A stretch of 64,000 nucleotides of DNA from Flavobacterium sp. (GCF_004211145.1 NZ_SEBS01000024.1:42332-106331), one strand, 5' to 3'. Counted from the first letter of the stretch, positions 20,510-30,381 are shown. A program made the numbers and translations. Notes: generated by a model not told the origin, from the letters alone.

Positions 20510-20576
20510 CGCACCCTGCGGGCTTTGGACATCAGGGACGCGTCGAAAAAATCTGGCAACAACGATTGAGTCCTAA

Positions 20577-20811
20577 TGTCCAAAGCGAAGCGTGTCCAAA
20601 GCGAAGCGTGTCCAAAGCGAAGCGTGTCCAAAGCGAAGCGTGTCCAAAGCGAAGCGTGTCCAAAACGCAGCGTGTCCAAAGCGCAGCGTGTCCAAAGCGA
20701 AGCGTGTCCAAAGCGAAGCGTGTCCAAAGCGAAGCGTGTCCAAAGCGAAGCGTGTCCAAAGCGCAGCGTGTCCAAAACGCAGCGTGTCCAAAGCGCAGCG
20801 TGTCTAAAATC
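20577..20811 (+). repeat. 16-bp tandem repeat (TGTCCAAAGCGAAGCG), 14 full units plus a partial
   Basis: Exact 16-nt register from 20577 to 20800 with a/c and g/a variants; degenerate inverted partner at 20522-20537. Confidence 0.98.
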
Positions 20812-20819
20812 AAAAAATT

Positions 20820-23486
20820 ATGGATCTCAACACCTACAACGACAAGCGAAATTTCCAAAAAACCTCCGAACCAAAAGGCGTCAAAAAACCGTCCAAAGGC
20901 GAATTGCGTTTCGCAGTCCAAAAACATGCAGCGTCGCATCTGCACTACGATTTCCGATTGGAGATCGATGGCGTTTTAGTGAGTTGGGCGGTTCCGAAAG
21001 GCCCGTCGGGAAATCCTCAGGACAAGCGCTTGGCGATGCATGTCGAAGACCATCCGATGGATTACATCGACTTCGAAGGCACGATCCCCAAAGGCGAATA
21101 TGGAGGCGGAACCGTCATGGTCTGGGACATCGGAACCTATGAACCTGAAGGCGAAATCCCGCTTGCCAAGCAGAACGCCGAAATGAAAAAGCAGCACAAA
21201 TCGGGTTCGATAAAAATCGTGTTGCACGGCGAAAAACTTAAAGGTTCGTGGGCGCTCGTCGAAATGCACGGACGAGGTGAAAACCAATGGTTACTCATCA
21301 AGCATAAAGACGAATTCTCGGGCAAGGACATCGAATACAATCCCTACTCCATCCTGACCAAACGCGATTTCGACGCGATCGCGAAAGGAGACGATGTCTG
21401 GAGTTCGGATAGAAAAAATGACGGCACGAAAAAAACCGCGACCGAACAGAAAGCCTCGCTCAAAAAAGCGATCTCAAGTAAAAAGAAAACCGCGAAAGAA
21501 GAATTTTCGCCCGAAGATCTATCCGAAGCCGAACGCCTCGACGAATTCCCGAAAGACTGGAGCCCGCAATTGGCGACACTTGCCGACGAAGCGTTTGACA
21601 ACGACGATTGGTTGTTCGAAACCAAGTTCGACGGGTATCGCGCGCTTGCTGAAATCGAAGACAAGAAATGCCGACTGGTTTCTCGAAACGGAATCTCATT
21701 CAACAAGAAATATCCTGAAATCGTCGCACTCCTCGAAGGTGTTTCGCCGAACATGATCCTCGACGGCGAAATCGTGATCGAGGACGACAAAGGCAAAAGC
21801 CGTTTCCAATGGCTGCAGAACCACGACGAAAATCCCGATCGCGGCACGATGAAATTCTACGTGTTCGACATCCTGTATTTCGGGAATTACGATTTGCGGT
21901 CGCTCGATTTGCTGCAGCGCAAGAAAATCCTCAAGGCGATCCTGCCCAAAAAGAAGAACATCATCTTCTCCGACCACATTGTCGGCGATGGGATAAAAGC
22001 ATTCAAAAAAGCTGAAAAGGAAGACGGCGAAGGCATCATCGCCAAGAAAATCGCCTCGAAATACACGAACGGAAAACGCTCGAAAGATTGGCTCAAGATC
22101 AAGACCGAGAAACAGCAGGAAATGGTAATAGGCGGATTCACCGAGCCGAGCGGCAGTCGCAAAGGCCTGGGCGCGTTGCTGTTCGGATATTACGACAAAG
22201 GCGAATTCATGTATTCGGGCAAAGTCGGAAGCGGATATACTGAAGAAATCCTGAACGATCTGCGCACAAAACTCGACAAACTCGAACGCAAGACGCCCGC
22301 ATTCAAAAATCCGCCAAAAGAAAAAAACGTGCATTGGGTCACGCCAAAACTCGTCGCGAACGTAAAGTTCTCGGAATTCACTGAGACGAATTCGATGCGG
22401 CATCCGGTCTACCTCGGTCTTCGCCCTGACAAAAAAGCACAGGACGTAATCCTCGAATTTCCAAAAATCGAAACCGAAACCATAAACGAAATGGATACCA
22501 AAAGCAGCCCCGATAGCAAGTCTGGCATTCCAAAGCGCAACGTGTCCAAAGCGCAGCGTGTCCAACGCGCAGCGAGTCCCAAAAAAACGTCGGTGAAAGA
22601 CATTCCGCAATTGTCAAAAAAAGTCGAATTCTCCAACCTCGACAAAGTATTCTGGCCCAAGGAAAAGATCACCAAAGGCGACGTTATCGCGTATTATAAT
22701 TCAATTTCCGACTACATCCTGCCCTATCTCAAGGATCGACCGCAATCCATGAGGCGCACGCCCGACGGTATAAAATCCGAAGGTTTCTTCCAGAAAAACG
22801 TCGCCGACACCGCTCCGAAATGGGCGAAAACCATCGAAATCCAATCCGATTCCAAAACCGAGCCCGTAACCTGGCTGTTGTGCAACGACAAGGATACGTT
22901 GTTGTACATGGCGAACATCGGATGCATCGAAATCAATCCCTGGAGCAGCCGCATCAAAACGCTCGACCATCCCGATTATATCATCTTCGACCTCGACCCG
23001 AAAGGCGCGCCGTTGAAAAACATCGTAAAGACGGCGCAAAAAGTTAAGGAAATCCTGGACAGCCTGAACGTTCCCGCATACATCAAAACGTCGGGCGGAA
23101 ACGGACTGCACGTGTTCATCCCCGTAAAACCGAAATATTCGTATGAGCAGACACGCGACTTTTCGCACCTCATCAGCCAAATGGTCCACAGGGATTTGCC
23201 CACGATCACGAGCCTCGAGCGGATGCCGTCCAAACGACAGGGCAAAGTCTACCTCGACTTCCTGCAAAACGGAAAAGGCAAAACCATGGCGAGCATCTAT
23301 TCGTTGCGACCGCGTGAAGGCGCCGGAGTGAGCACGCCTCTCGAGTGGGACGAGATCAACGACGACCTCGATCTAAAGGCGTTCAACATCAACACCTTGC
23401 CCGAACGGCTCGAGAAAAAAGGCGATTTGTGGGAGAATTTCTTCAACGATGCGATAGACTTGAAACTGCTATTGAAAAGCATGTGA
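20820..23486 (+). CDS. ligD: ATP-dependent DNA ligase D (phosphoesterase-ligase-polymerase)
   Basis: N-terminal 3'-phosphoesterase (HYDFRLEIDG), ligase ETKFDGYRALAEI, C-terminal polymerase (LDKVFWPKEKITKGDVIAYY). Confidence 0.95.
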   Translation: MDLNTYNDKRNFQKTSEPKGVKKPSKGELRFAVQKHAASHLHYDFRLEIDGVLVSWAVPKGPSGNPQDKRLAMHVEDHPMDYIDFEGTIPKGEYGGGTVMVWDIGTYEPEGEIPLAKQNAEMKKQHKSGSIKIVLHGEKLKGSWALVEMHGRGENQWLLIKHKDEFSGKDIEYNPYSILTKRDFDAIAKGDDVWSSDRKNDGTKKTATEQKASLKKAISSKKKTAKEEFSPEDLSEAERLDEFPKDWSPQLATLADEAFDNDDWLFETKFDGYRALAEIEDKKCRLVSRNGISFNKKYPEIVALLEGVSPNMILDGEIVIEDDKGKSRFQWLQNHDENPDRGTMKFYVFDILYFGNYDLRSLDLLQRKKILKAILPKKKNIIFSDHIVGDGIKAFKKAEKEDGEGIIAKKIASKYTNGKRSKDWLKIKTEKQQEMVIGGFTEPSGSRKGLGALLFGYYDKGEFMYSGKVGSGYTEEILNDLRTKLDKLERKTPAFKNPPKEKNVHWVTPKLVANVKFSEFTETNSMRHPVYLGLRPDKKAQDVILEFPKIETETINEMDTKSSPDSKSGIPKRNVSKAQRVQRAASPKKTSVKDIPQLSKKVEFSNLDKVFWPKEKITKGDVIAYYNSISDYILPYLKDRPQSMRRTPDGIKSEGFFQKNVADTAPKWAKTIEIQSDSKTEPVTWLLCNDKDTLLYMANIGCIEINPWSSRIKTLDHPDYIIFDLDPKGAPLKNIVKTAQKVKEILDSLNVPAYIKTSGGNGLHVFIPVKPKYSYEQTRDFSHLISQMVHRDLPTITSLERMPSKRQGKVYLDFLQNGKGKTMASIYSLRPREGAGVSTPLEWDEINDDLDLKAFNINTLPERLEKKGDLWENFFNDAIDLKLLLKSM
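22527..22574 (+). repeat. Three in-register 16-bp repeat units inside the ligD coding sequence
   Basis: attccaaagcgcaacg / tgtccaaagcgcagcg / tgtccaacgcgcagcg, same family as 20577-20800. Confidence 0.92.
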
Positions 23487-23493
23487 TTTTTTT

Positions 23494-23614
23494 GGGCGTG
23501 CCGGCGGCTGTCAATTTCGTCCGTTGCGCAGGTTATTACAAAGCCGCCGTCGGGCTGACCCGCTGCAATCTTTTGCTTTCCAGGCAAAAGGATTTCCGCT
23601 CGCATCCCTCACGC
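23494..23614 (-). ncRNA. Structured intergenic element, Flavo-1-RNA-like (copy 1)
   Basis: GCGTGAGGGATGCGAGCGGAAATCCTTTTGC..GCAAAAG..GCAGCGGGTCAGCCCGACGGCGGCT..AGCCGCCGGCACGCCC; GCGTG/CACGC and CGGCGGCT/AGCCGCCG stems. Confidence 0.5.
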
Positions 23615-23646
23615 AAAAACATCGCTGACGTGACACCACAAAATCA

Positions 23647-23680
23647 AAAAGTCGGATCCTTTCGAACCCGACTTCTTTTT
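23647..23680 (+). terminator. Rho-independent terminator after ligD
   Basis: aaGTCGGatcctttcgaacCCGACttcttttt. Confidence 0.7.
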
Positions 23681-23724
23681 CAATTATCCTATAAAACTGA
23701 GCGAATCTTCTAAACGATTTCGCG

Positions 23725-23758
23725 TCAGGCACTCAGGTACTCAGTCACTCAGGCACTA
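23725..23758 (-). repeat. Octameric array (tgcctgag-type) abutting the T9SS gene stop codon
   Basis: tcaggcactcaggtactcagtcactcaggcacta; gene sense TAG|TGCCTGAGTGACTGAGTACCTGAG. Confidence 0.85.
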
Positions 23759-26700
23759 CCTTTTAACCATTCGAAGCGTTTTCGCGAAAGTTCCCTGTGT
23801 TACGATCACGTTATAAACACCTGAAGGATAACGATTACCGAACGCCTGCATCTCGATTTGATCTGCAGCGAATTCACGGTCGTCAACCAACTTGCCCAAC
23901 ATGTCGTACACTCTTACTTTTACGTTTTCTTCACTTGATGTGTCCATGTCCAAAGCGAATGTCTCGGCGTATGGATTCGGATAACCAACGGCTCGGAAAG
24001 CGACGGTAGGCAGTGCTTCTTCCTCAAAATTACCACGCGCAGCTCCAGGTGCGGTTACCAATTCGGCTTCCCCGAAAGGAGACCAGACGCCTGAGGTCAT
24101 CACGGCAACCTGAACGGCATATTGACCGCCCGGAACATATCCCGGAACGTTGCCGAAACTGAAATAATGCGCCGTACGGTCGACGATAATCGTCGTAAAC
24201 GGAGCGACCATCAATGACAATTGGAATCGGTATGACGTCGCGCGGTTCAAACTTGTCGTATAAAACAACGATGTCGCCGTTGCCGCAGTTCCAGGATTCG
24301 TGATCACGGGAACTACAGGAGTCGATACCGAACAAGGCGCGCCGTAACCTGAATAGGTCGTGCTGCTGCCCGTTTTCACGGCTACCTCAATCGTGTAAGT
24401 AGTTCCGTAAACGTATGTGGCCAACATCGGTAAAGAGAACCAATGCGTCGTGCGGTCAAGTGTCTGTACTTGATTTGGCGCCGTGATGTCGGTCGTGTTC
24501 GTGATCCTGAAACGATATCCCGTAACGCCCTGCAAACTTGTAGTGGCGATCAACGTATTGATATTGGTCAAAACGATACCGCATTGTGAAGGCGTAACCG
24601 ATGCCGCGCCTCCAGGTCCCAAAATAGCAGGAGTCGAAACCAAACAGCTATCTCCATAATAGTTGAGCCATATGCCGTTGCGGCGCAATTGAACCGAAAT
24701 TGAATACGTCGTCGCGTAATCGTACGTAGCAAGTTGCGTCAATTGGAAGTTCGGCGATGTACGATCGATCGTCTGAACGGCGCTGGTTGTCGTGTTCACG
24801 ACGCGGAATCGGTAGCCATCAACAGGCGCTCCGAAGCTGACCGCCCCAATAAGGGAATTGATCGTTGCCAAAGTGGTTCCGCATTGCGAAGCCAAAACTT
24901 TAGAAAACAATTGACTGCCTTCGTCTATCGTGCCATCGCAATCGTCGTCGACCCCGTTGAAGGCGACTTCAGTAGCTCCAGGATTTACGGCAGCAAGTCC
25001 ATCGTCGCAATCGGTATTGTCGAGGATATATCCGACAGGTTGATTACAAGCCGACTGGCTGACTTCAGCATCGCCATAGCCATCACCGTCAGCATCGGCA
25101 TACCAAACAAGCGGCGTACAAACCGTCACGTTAAGAGAATAGTCTTCAGACTGTCCGTATTGTCCGCCCGTACATGGATTGGTCAGGACGCCAGCATCGG
25201 CACTGTATAATTTTTTAATTCTCATTCGCGTGGTTCCGCCGAGTGCAGTTGCAGGCACCAGAATCGAAAATTGTGATTGGACGGCGTCAATACCTGTTGA
25301 GTTGAGCACCGACCCGCCGTTGTATATTTCATCGACATCGGCAAAATCACCATCTTGGTTCCAGTCGACGAAAACCCTGAAGTTTGTCGTGAAGTTTCCA
25401 CCTGTATTTCCCTTCAAGGTCATTTGGTACGAGGTTTCGGTAGTCACATTACCTGAAATGGCAATAAAATTTTCAAGTGACGGCGTTCCGTCAATCGTAT
25501 TACTCGTCGTATTATTTATGCCTGCAAAATTAACCAGCGTGATCGGTTCTACATCGACCGAATACGCGACGGTTGAACAATACGGCAGGAACGGGTCGAC
25601 TTGAGTCGTAAAACTCCATTCCGCACAACCTGTCGCATCGCCTCCGGCTGTTGATTTCGGCACCACTCTCCAATAGAATGTCGTCGAATAGCCCGTTACA
25701 TTGAAATTGGCGGTCGTCCCGGGGACATTCGCCACAAATGTCAAAGATCCCGATGTGGTTCCCGCGTAAACATCGTATGATGTCGGTGCAGGGCCGCTCG
25801 TTGGGGCCGTCCAAGAAAATGCCACCGTTCCGGCAGTCACGCCGGTCGCTCCGTTGGCAGGTGAAATAGCCGAACCTGAGCATTGCGTCGGATTAGGACT
25901 TACCGTGAGCACACCGCTGTTAAACGTCGTGCCATTCCAGAAATTGCCATTGGTACCATCGGTTCCTCCGTATACGAACGGACCGCCTGAAAGACTGAAT
26001 CGCGTCGCATAATAATAAGTTCCGGGAACTAATGAAGCACCAATGTTCGCTTGATATTCATCGTTATTGCTTACGTGGCCGGCATTGTGCGTAGCGAGTG
26101 TCCAGTTCGTCCATGTATTTGGATTTGTGTTCGACCCAATCGGACTTACGCCGACCCATGCCTGGATTCCCGCCGCTTGACCCGAATAACCCGGTTCGAC
26201 GTCGGTTAATCCGCCTTCATAGACCTGACCGTAAACAGTTGCTGTATTTCCGGCCAGGATAGTGGCGGTGGCAGGGAATTGTAGATTTACATAATCTGGC
26301 AGCACAGGCGCCGTAATATTGACAATGTAGTCCTCGGTCTCGCCATAAACATATGATGTAGTAGCATAATTAGTCGTGCCTGCCGTCGCCTCTATATTGA
26401 CGACACGCATCCCGGTAATACCTAATGTTGCGGCCGCAGGAACCGTAAACGATCCTGTCACGGTATGCCCGGCAGACGTAACACTTGTACCTTGACTGTA
26501 TACTTGTTCACCCGCATCGGCGAAATCTCCGTCTTTGTTGTAATCGATATAGATCTGGAAAAAATTTCCAAAAGCATTCGTCGAGCACGAAGTCATCGTC
26601 AGCGAGAAACTTACGCTACTGCTTTGCTGAAGGTTCGGCGCTGCAACAGTGGTGCTGTAATTACTGTATCGTCCTGCTATCGAACCGGAACCCGGCGCGG

Positions 26701-28009
26701 CGTTGACACAGTTATTCGATGTATTGTTCAATGTTCCGACGGTAACATTCGAAATATCTTCATCGGCGGGATTCGTCGCACTTACTATCGGATAACAATT
26801 GGCCGATGTGCTCAAACTGATCGCAACAGGGTTAGATGTTCCCGTGTTTCCTGAACACGTAACCAAAGCGCGATACCAAGTAGTAGCAGTTACTACCGGC
26901 GAGGCCGTCGAAGTCGTGAACGCGATGTTCGTCCACGGGCCGCTGGAAGAAGTTCCGGATTGCCATTGGTATGTCACGCCTGAACCGGCCGTCATATTTT
27001 GTAGTGATAAGTTCACGGTTCGTCCTGAGCACGCCTGATTATCGGACGCGATCGTATTTCCCGGTGTCGGAGTTCCTACGCAAGGTACGGGAGGCGTAAA
27101 TGTATACGTCAATCCTGAAGCCGGAGCGATAAGGTTGCTGTATGTTATCGCGTCGGCATTTGTAGCCCCGGCCGTGGTTGCACTCCAACTCGTGGCCGAT
27201 GTCCTGTTATAGAAATCCGCAGCCGAAGCGCCTTTTAACCCAACTTGCGGTGCGATTGTGCCCGAGGCGTTAGGCGTTGCATGGTTGTAGATTATCTCTA
27301 CCAAATTCGAAGTTTCTGACAGCACAATCTGAAAATCGATCTTGTCTCCAGTCGAAGCATTGGTGATGTAACGCGACCAACCCGTCCATTGTACTGTCAA
27401 TTTCCGGTTTGGTGCTGAACCCGTGGTTTCATACCGTATTCCTGACGTACCGTCCCAAGCACGCAATTGGCTTCCGGTTCCGGCTGACGTGACGTTCGCC
27501 GACATCGTGATCGTAGTCGCGGTCTTAGAAACTACAGTTGTACCCGTAGTAATTCCAGTTCCCGACAGCGTCGAACCGATCGCCAGGTTGTTCGTGTTTC
27601 CCGCCGTAACGGTGAGAACAGGGCTTGAAGCCGTGCGATTGACCATAAAATGTTGTCTCCCGATGATATCGACACCAAATCCCGATACGATATTAATTGT
27701 CGGAGATGTCGATAAAGGCGTATACGGATTAGTTGTCGAAGGCGCCGCGGAACCCAATGATATCCAACCGTTCGAATTGATGCCGAACTGTGTGTAAGCG
27801 GTTCCGTTGTAGGTAAAACTGAACCCGATGGGCGCCGCAGTCGTAACACCGTCATCGGAACCCGCAGCAGCGGTTGATGGAATATTTACACCTCCCGTAA
27901 TCGGCGTGTACGTCCCCGAACTTTGCGAAAAAGTGTACGATGACACCAGTTGCGCATTTCCCTGCCAAACGAAAAAAATCGCCAGCAGCAATAAATAAAG
28001 TTTTTTCAT
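23756..28009 (-). CDS. T9SS type A sorting domain protein with GEVED and MopE-like regions
   Basis: Signal peptide MKKLYLLLLAIFFVWQGNAQ; GEVED-like segments; DADGDGYGD...DNTDCDDG...GVDDDCDGTIDEG; C-terminal YPNPYAETF...GVYNVIVTQGTFAKTLRMVKR. Confidence 0.88.
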   Translation of the reverse strand: MKKLYLLLLAIFFVWQGNAQLVSSYTFSQSSGTYTPITGGVNIPSTAAAGSDDGVTTAAPIGFSFTYNGTAYTQFGINSNGWISLGSAAPSTTNPYTPLSTSPTINIVSGFGVDIIGRQHFMVNRTASSPVLTVTAGNTNNLAIGSTLSGTGITTGTTVVSKTATTITMSANVTSAGTGSQLRAWDGTSGIRYETTGSAPNRKLTVQWTGWSRYITNASTGDKIDFQIVLSETSNLVEIIYNHATPNASGTIAPQVGLKGASAADFYNRTSATSWSATTAGATNADAITYSNLIAPASGLTYTFTPPVPCVGTPTPGNTIASDNQACSGRTVNLSLQNMTAGSGVTYQWQSGTSSSGPWTNIAFTTSTASPVVTATTWYRALVTCSGNTGTSNPVAISLSTSANCYPIVSATNPADEDISNVTVGTLNNTSNNCVNAAPGSGSIAGRYSNYSTTVAAPNLQQSSSVSFSLTMTSCSTNAFGNFFQIYIDYNKDGDFADAGEQVYSQGTSVTSAGHTVTGSFTVPAAATLGITGMRVVNIEATAGTTNYATTSYVYGETEDYIVNITAPVLPDYVNLQFPATATILAGNTATVYGQVYEGGLTDVEPGYSGQAAGIQAWVGVSPIGSNTNPNTWTNWTLATHNAGHVSNNDEYQANIGASLVPGTYYYATRFSLSGGPFVYGGTDGTNGNFWNGTTFNSGVLTVSPNPTQCSGSAISPANGATGVTAGTVAFSWTAPTSGPAPTSYDVYAGTTSGSLTFVANVPGTTANFNVTGYSTTFYWRVVPKSTAGGDATGCAEWSFTTQVDPFLPYCSTVAYSVDVEPITLVNFAGINNTTSNTIDGTPSLENFIAISGNVTTETSYQMTLKGNTGGNFTTNFRVFVDWNQDGDFADVDEIYNGGSVLNSTGIDAVQSQFSILVPATALGGTTRMRIKKLYSADAGVLTNPCTGGQYGQSEDYSLNVTVCTPLVWYADADGDGYGDAEVSQSACNQPVGYILDNTDCDDGLAAVNPGATEVAFNGVDDDCDGTIDEGSQLFSKVLASQCGTTLATINSLIGAVSFGAPVDGYRFRVVNTTTSAVQTIDRTSPNFQLTQLATYDYATTYSISVQLRRNGIWLNYYGDSCLVSTPAILGPGGAASVTPSQCGIVLTNINTLIATTSLQGVTGYRFRITNTTDITAPNQVQTLDRTTHWFSLPMLATYVYGTTYTIEVAVKTGSSTTYSGYGAPCSVSTPVVPVITNPGTAATATSLFYTTSLNRATSYRFQLSLMVAPFTTIIVDRTAHYFSFGNVPGYVPGGQYAVQVAVMTSGVWSPFGEAELVTAPGAARGNFEEEALPTVAFRAVGYPNPYAETFALDMDTSSEENVKVRVYDMLGKLVDDREFAADQIEMQAFGNRYPSGVYNVIVTQGTFAKTLRMVKR

Positions 28010-28174
28010 AAATAAAGTATTGATTAAAGAATGATGTTGTTGATTTCTGCCTAAGTATTTGTAAAGCAGGCAGCTAACTAATGTACAAAGTATAAGTTGA
28101 CTACGTTTTATTTTTTCTTAAAAGTTTTAACGATTTCTTAAATTTTAAGAACAAAATCGACAAACCTACTTTTT

Positions 28175-28206
28175 TTGCCGTCAAAAAACATCGATTATTA
28201 ATTTTG
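28175..28206 (+). promoter_or_regulatory. Bacteroidota-type promoter (-33 TTG, 21-nt spacer, -7 TAATTTTG)
   Basis: tttttttgccgtcaaaaaacatcgattattaattttgcg; matches TTG...TAnnTTTG spacing. Confidence 0.5.
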
Positions 28207-28239
28207 CGTCCTTTTTTATGAGCGAAAAACTGACTTAAA

Positions 28240-28266
28240 TTAAAAAAACCGTCCAGTTTATTTGGG
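28240..28266 (-). terminator. Terminator-like hairpin on the minus strand
   Basis: Minus sense CCGCCCaaataaactGGACGGttttttt. Confidence 0.5.
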
Positions 28267-28563
28267 CGGGTGCAGAAACTCAAAAACTAAATTGGTAAAA
28301 GATTACAGATCAATACATATCGCGTCGGGTCTGTTGCGATACGATTTCAGGCGTCTTCATCGGCTCCACCGCGCTCCAGGTCAACATAATCGCGTTCACA
28401 TTTCGTTTGGCAAGCATTTTCTGCGTCCGACGAGTCTCAAAGACATCTCGGAAATCAGGAAAATAACCTCCGACCAAAACCTCAAGGTCTACGAATTCAA
28501 GTCCTCAATCCTGAAATCGTTTACGAATTCGGACGCAAAAACCCCGAAAATAAATGCCAACAA

Positions 28564-28592
28564 AAAACCCGAAGCCAAGTTCGGGTTGATTG
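28564..28592 (-). terminator. Rho-independent terminator downstream of the L,D-transpeptidase gene
   Basis: Minus sense AACCCGAActtggcTTCGGGTTttttg. Confidence 0.7.
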
Positions 28593-28734
28593 CCATGCGT
28601 GAAGACAGTTTATCGGTAAAGAATCTGTTTCCGAACAGTAAAAATTTGAGTTCGCTGAATCTCGACACCTCGGGAAGTGCAAAAAGAAAACGCAGATCCG
28701 CCTGTGTCGCGACTTTTTTATCGTCTGGAATTGA

Positions 28735-30294
28735 TTAGTTGTACAGCAGACGCGCCAAACGTTCGTCGCGGTTATAAATGTCGTCGAAGAAAGCGACGTT
28801 TCCGTCGGCATCGGCCATCGCCGTGAAATACGCGATGTAAACCGGGATTTTCCTGTTGAGCCCGTATTGTTTTTCCTCGCCCGAATGCATGGCTTCGTCG
28901 ATTTTTCGTGCGTTCCAGTTCTTATCGTCGGCCAGGATCAAATTCGCCAATTCCTTCGCTTTCTGGACGCGCACGCAACCGTGGCTGAACGCGCGATCTT
29001 CTTTGTTGAACAGGCTTTTCGCGGGCGAATCGTGCAGGTAAATATTGTTCGTGTTCGGGAACATGAATTTCACGAGCCCGAGCGAATTGTCGTTTCCGGG
29101 ACGTTGGCGGATATTCTTGCCATTGTTGTAATATTCCATGTCGTGTTTTTCGAGGTAATCCTTGTCAGACGCGATGCCGGGTTCGATTTCCTTTTTCACG
29201 ATGCTTTTCGGTATGTTCCAGTACGGGCTGAAAACCAAATACGACATCTTGCCGCTGAACACGACGGTCTTGTTGAGTTCCTTACCGACGACGACGTTCG
29301 ATTCGAGCGCGGTTTTACTGTCTTTCACATAACGCAGACGATACGACGGAATGTTCACTGCAACGTATTCCGGCGCTTTTTCTATATCGCTTGAAATCCA
29401 CCGGCAGCGTTCCATGTTCACGATGATCGTCTTGATGCGTTGGGCGACGGGAACGTTCAGTTGCGCGACGAGTTCCGACGTGATGTTTTTGTTTTCGGAA
29501 TTCTGGCGTTTCGAAAACTTTTCAATCGCCGATTCGAGTTCGCCATCAAAAGTCGAGCTTCCAGAATCTTTACCCAAATCGCCCGAAACGAATAAGCGTT
29601 TACGAACCTGCGCGACCGCGGGATCAGAATCTCCGGGCTTCAAATCTTTTTTACCTTTCGGGAAAGTGATCGTTCCCCAGCCGCCTTTCTTCTCGATATC
29701 GCGGTATTTTTTCAGTCCTTTTCGCAGGTTGTCGTATTGGGAAAAATTCGACATCATTTTATCGTCGAGGAGGTCAGGATCTTTGATCAGACTGTCGAGA
29801 TAAGAAACATACGACACTTTTTCCCGTGGTAAAAACCAGCCCATTTTTTGGCTTTGTTTGGCGTCAAGGCCCGCGTAGACCTTATTCACATAAAAGAAAT
29901 ATAGCGAACTGATGAGCAATTCGTCTTCAGCCGACGGTTTCTTAGTGTCGCGTTCTGAAAATAAATCTTCATATTCATCCGTATAAGGCAATTTCTCGAT
30001 CACGCCTTCCTTTTCGATCTGCGCGGCTTTGTCGTACAAGACTTCGGCGAAATCGACGCGTCCGTCCTTGTCATACCAAATCATCTTGTTCTCGTGCTTG
30101 GCGTACAGTTTTCCGATGTCGGACTTGAAAGGTTTGAAATCTGGGTGTTTCGAAAAGAACTCGTCGGACTTCGCCATGTCGAGCGCGTATCTGTCTTTCG
30201 GGTCTTCCGAAAGTTTTCCGTCGTTTTTTTTACAAGAAGAAACGAGCAAAAAAACGGCGATTAAGGTTGTGATTAGGGGCAATTTGAATTTCAT
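28735..30294 (-). CDS. L,D-transpeptidase family protein (YcbB-like, PG-binding domain)
   Basis: Lipobox-like LLVSSC; YLHDSPAKSLF...FSHGCVRVQKAKELA YkuD motif; PG-binding-like segment. Confidence 0.9.
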   Translation of the reverse strand: MKFKLPLITTLIAVFLLVSSCKKNDGKLSEDPKDRYALDMAKSDEFFSKHPDFKPFKSDIGKLYAKHENKMIWYDKDGRVDFAEVLYDKAAQIEKEGVIEKLPYTDEYEDLFSERDTKKPSAEDELLISSLYFFYVNKVYAGLDAKQSQKMGWFLPREKVSYVSYLDSLIKDPDLLDDKMMSNFSQYDNLRKGLKKYRDIEKKGGWGTITFPKGKKDLKPGDSDPAVAQVRKRLFVSGDLGKDSGSSTFDGELESAIEKFSKRQNSENKNITSELVAQLNVPVAQRIKTIIVNMERCRWISSDIEKAPEYVAVNIPSYRLRYVKDSKTALESNVVVGKELNKTVVFSGKMSYLVFSPYWNIPKSIVKKEIEPGIASDKDYLEKHDMEYYNNGKNIRQRPGNDNSLGLVKFMFPNTNNIYLHDSPAKSLFNKEDRAFSHGCVRVQKAKELANLILADDKNWNARKIDEAMHSGEEKQYGLNRKIPVYIAYFTAMADADGNVAFFDDIYNRDERLARLLYN

Positions 30295-30381
30295 AACTGT
30301 AATGATTTTCTGCTAATTTACAGTTCGGAAATGCGGCAGGCAAGCGCGTGTAAGAGAATATGGGAAAGATGTAATTAGCGA

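Noticed and set aside
20577-20811. Possible CRISPR array
   Set aside because: No spacers; continuous 16-nt repeats; no cas genes.
20473-21142. Several ORFs encoding SKAKRVQSEACPKR or LRFGHASLWTRFALDT repeats
   Set aside because: All six frames of the 16-bp array are open; no start, domain or frame preference supports a protein.
23941-23960. 13-nt match to the 16-mer repeat (tgtccaaagcgaa) in the T9SS gene
   Set aside because: Encodes the sorting-domain segment FALDMD; single partial match explained by coding sequence.
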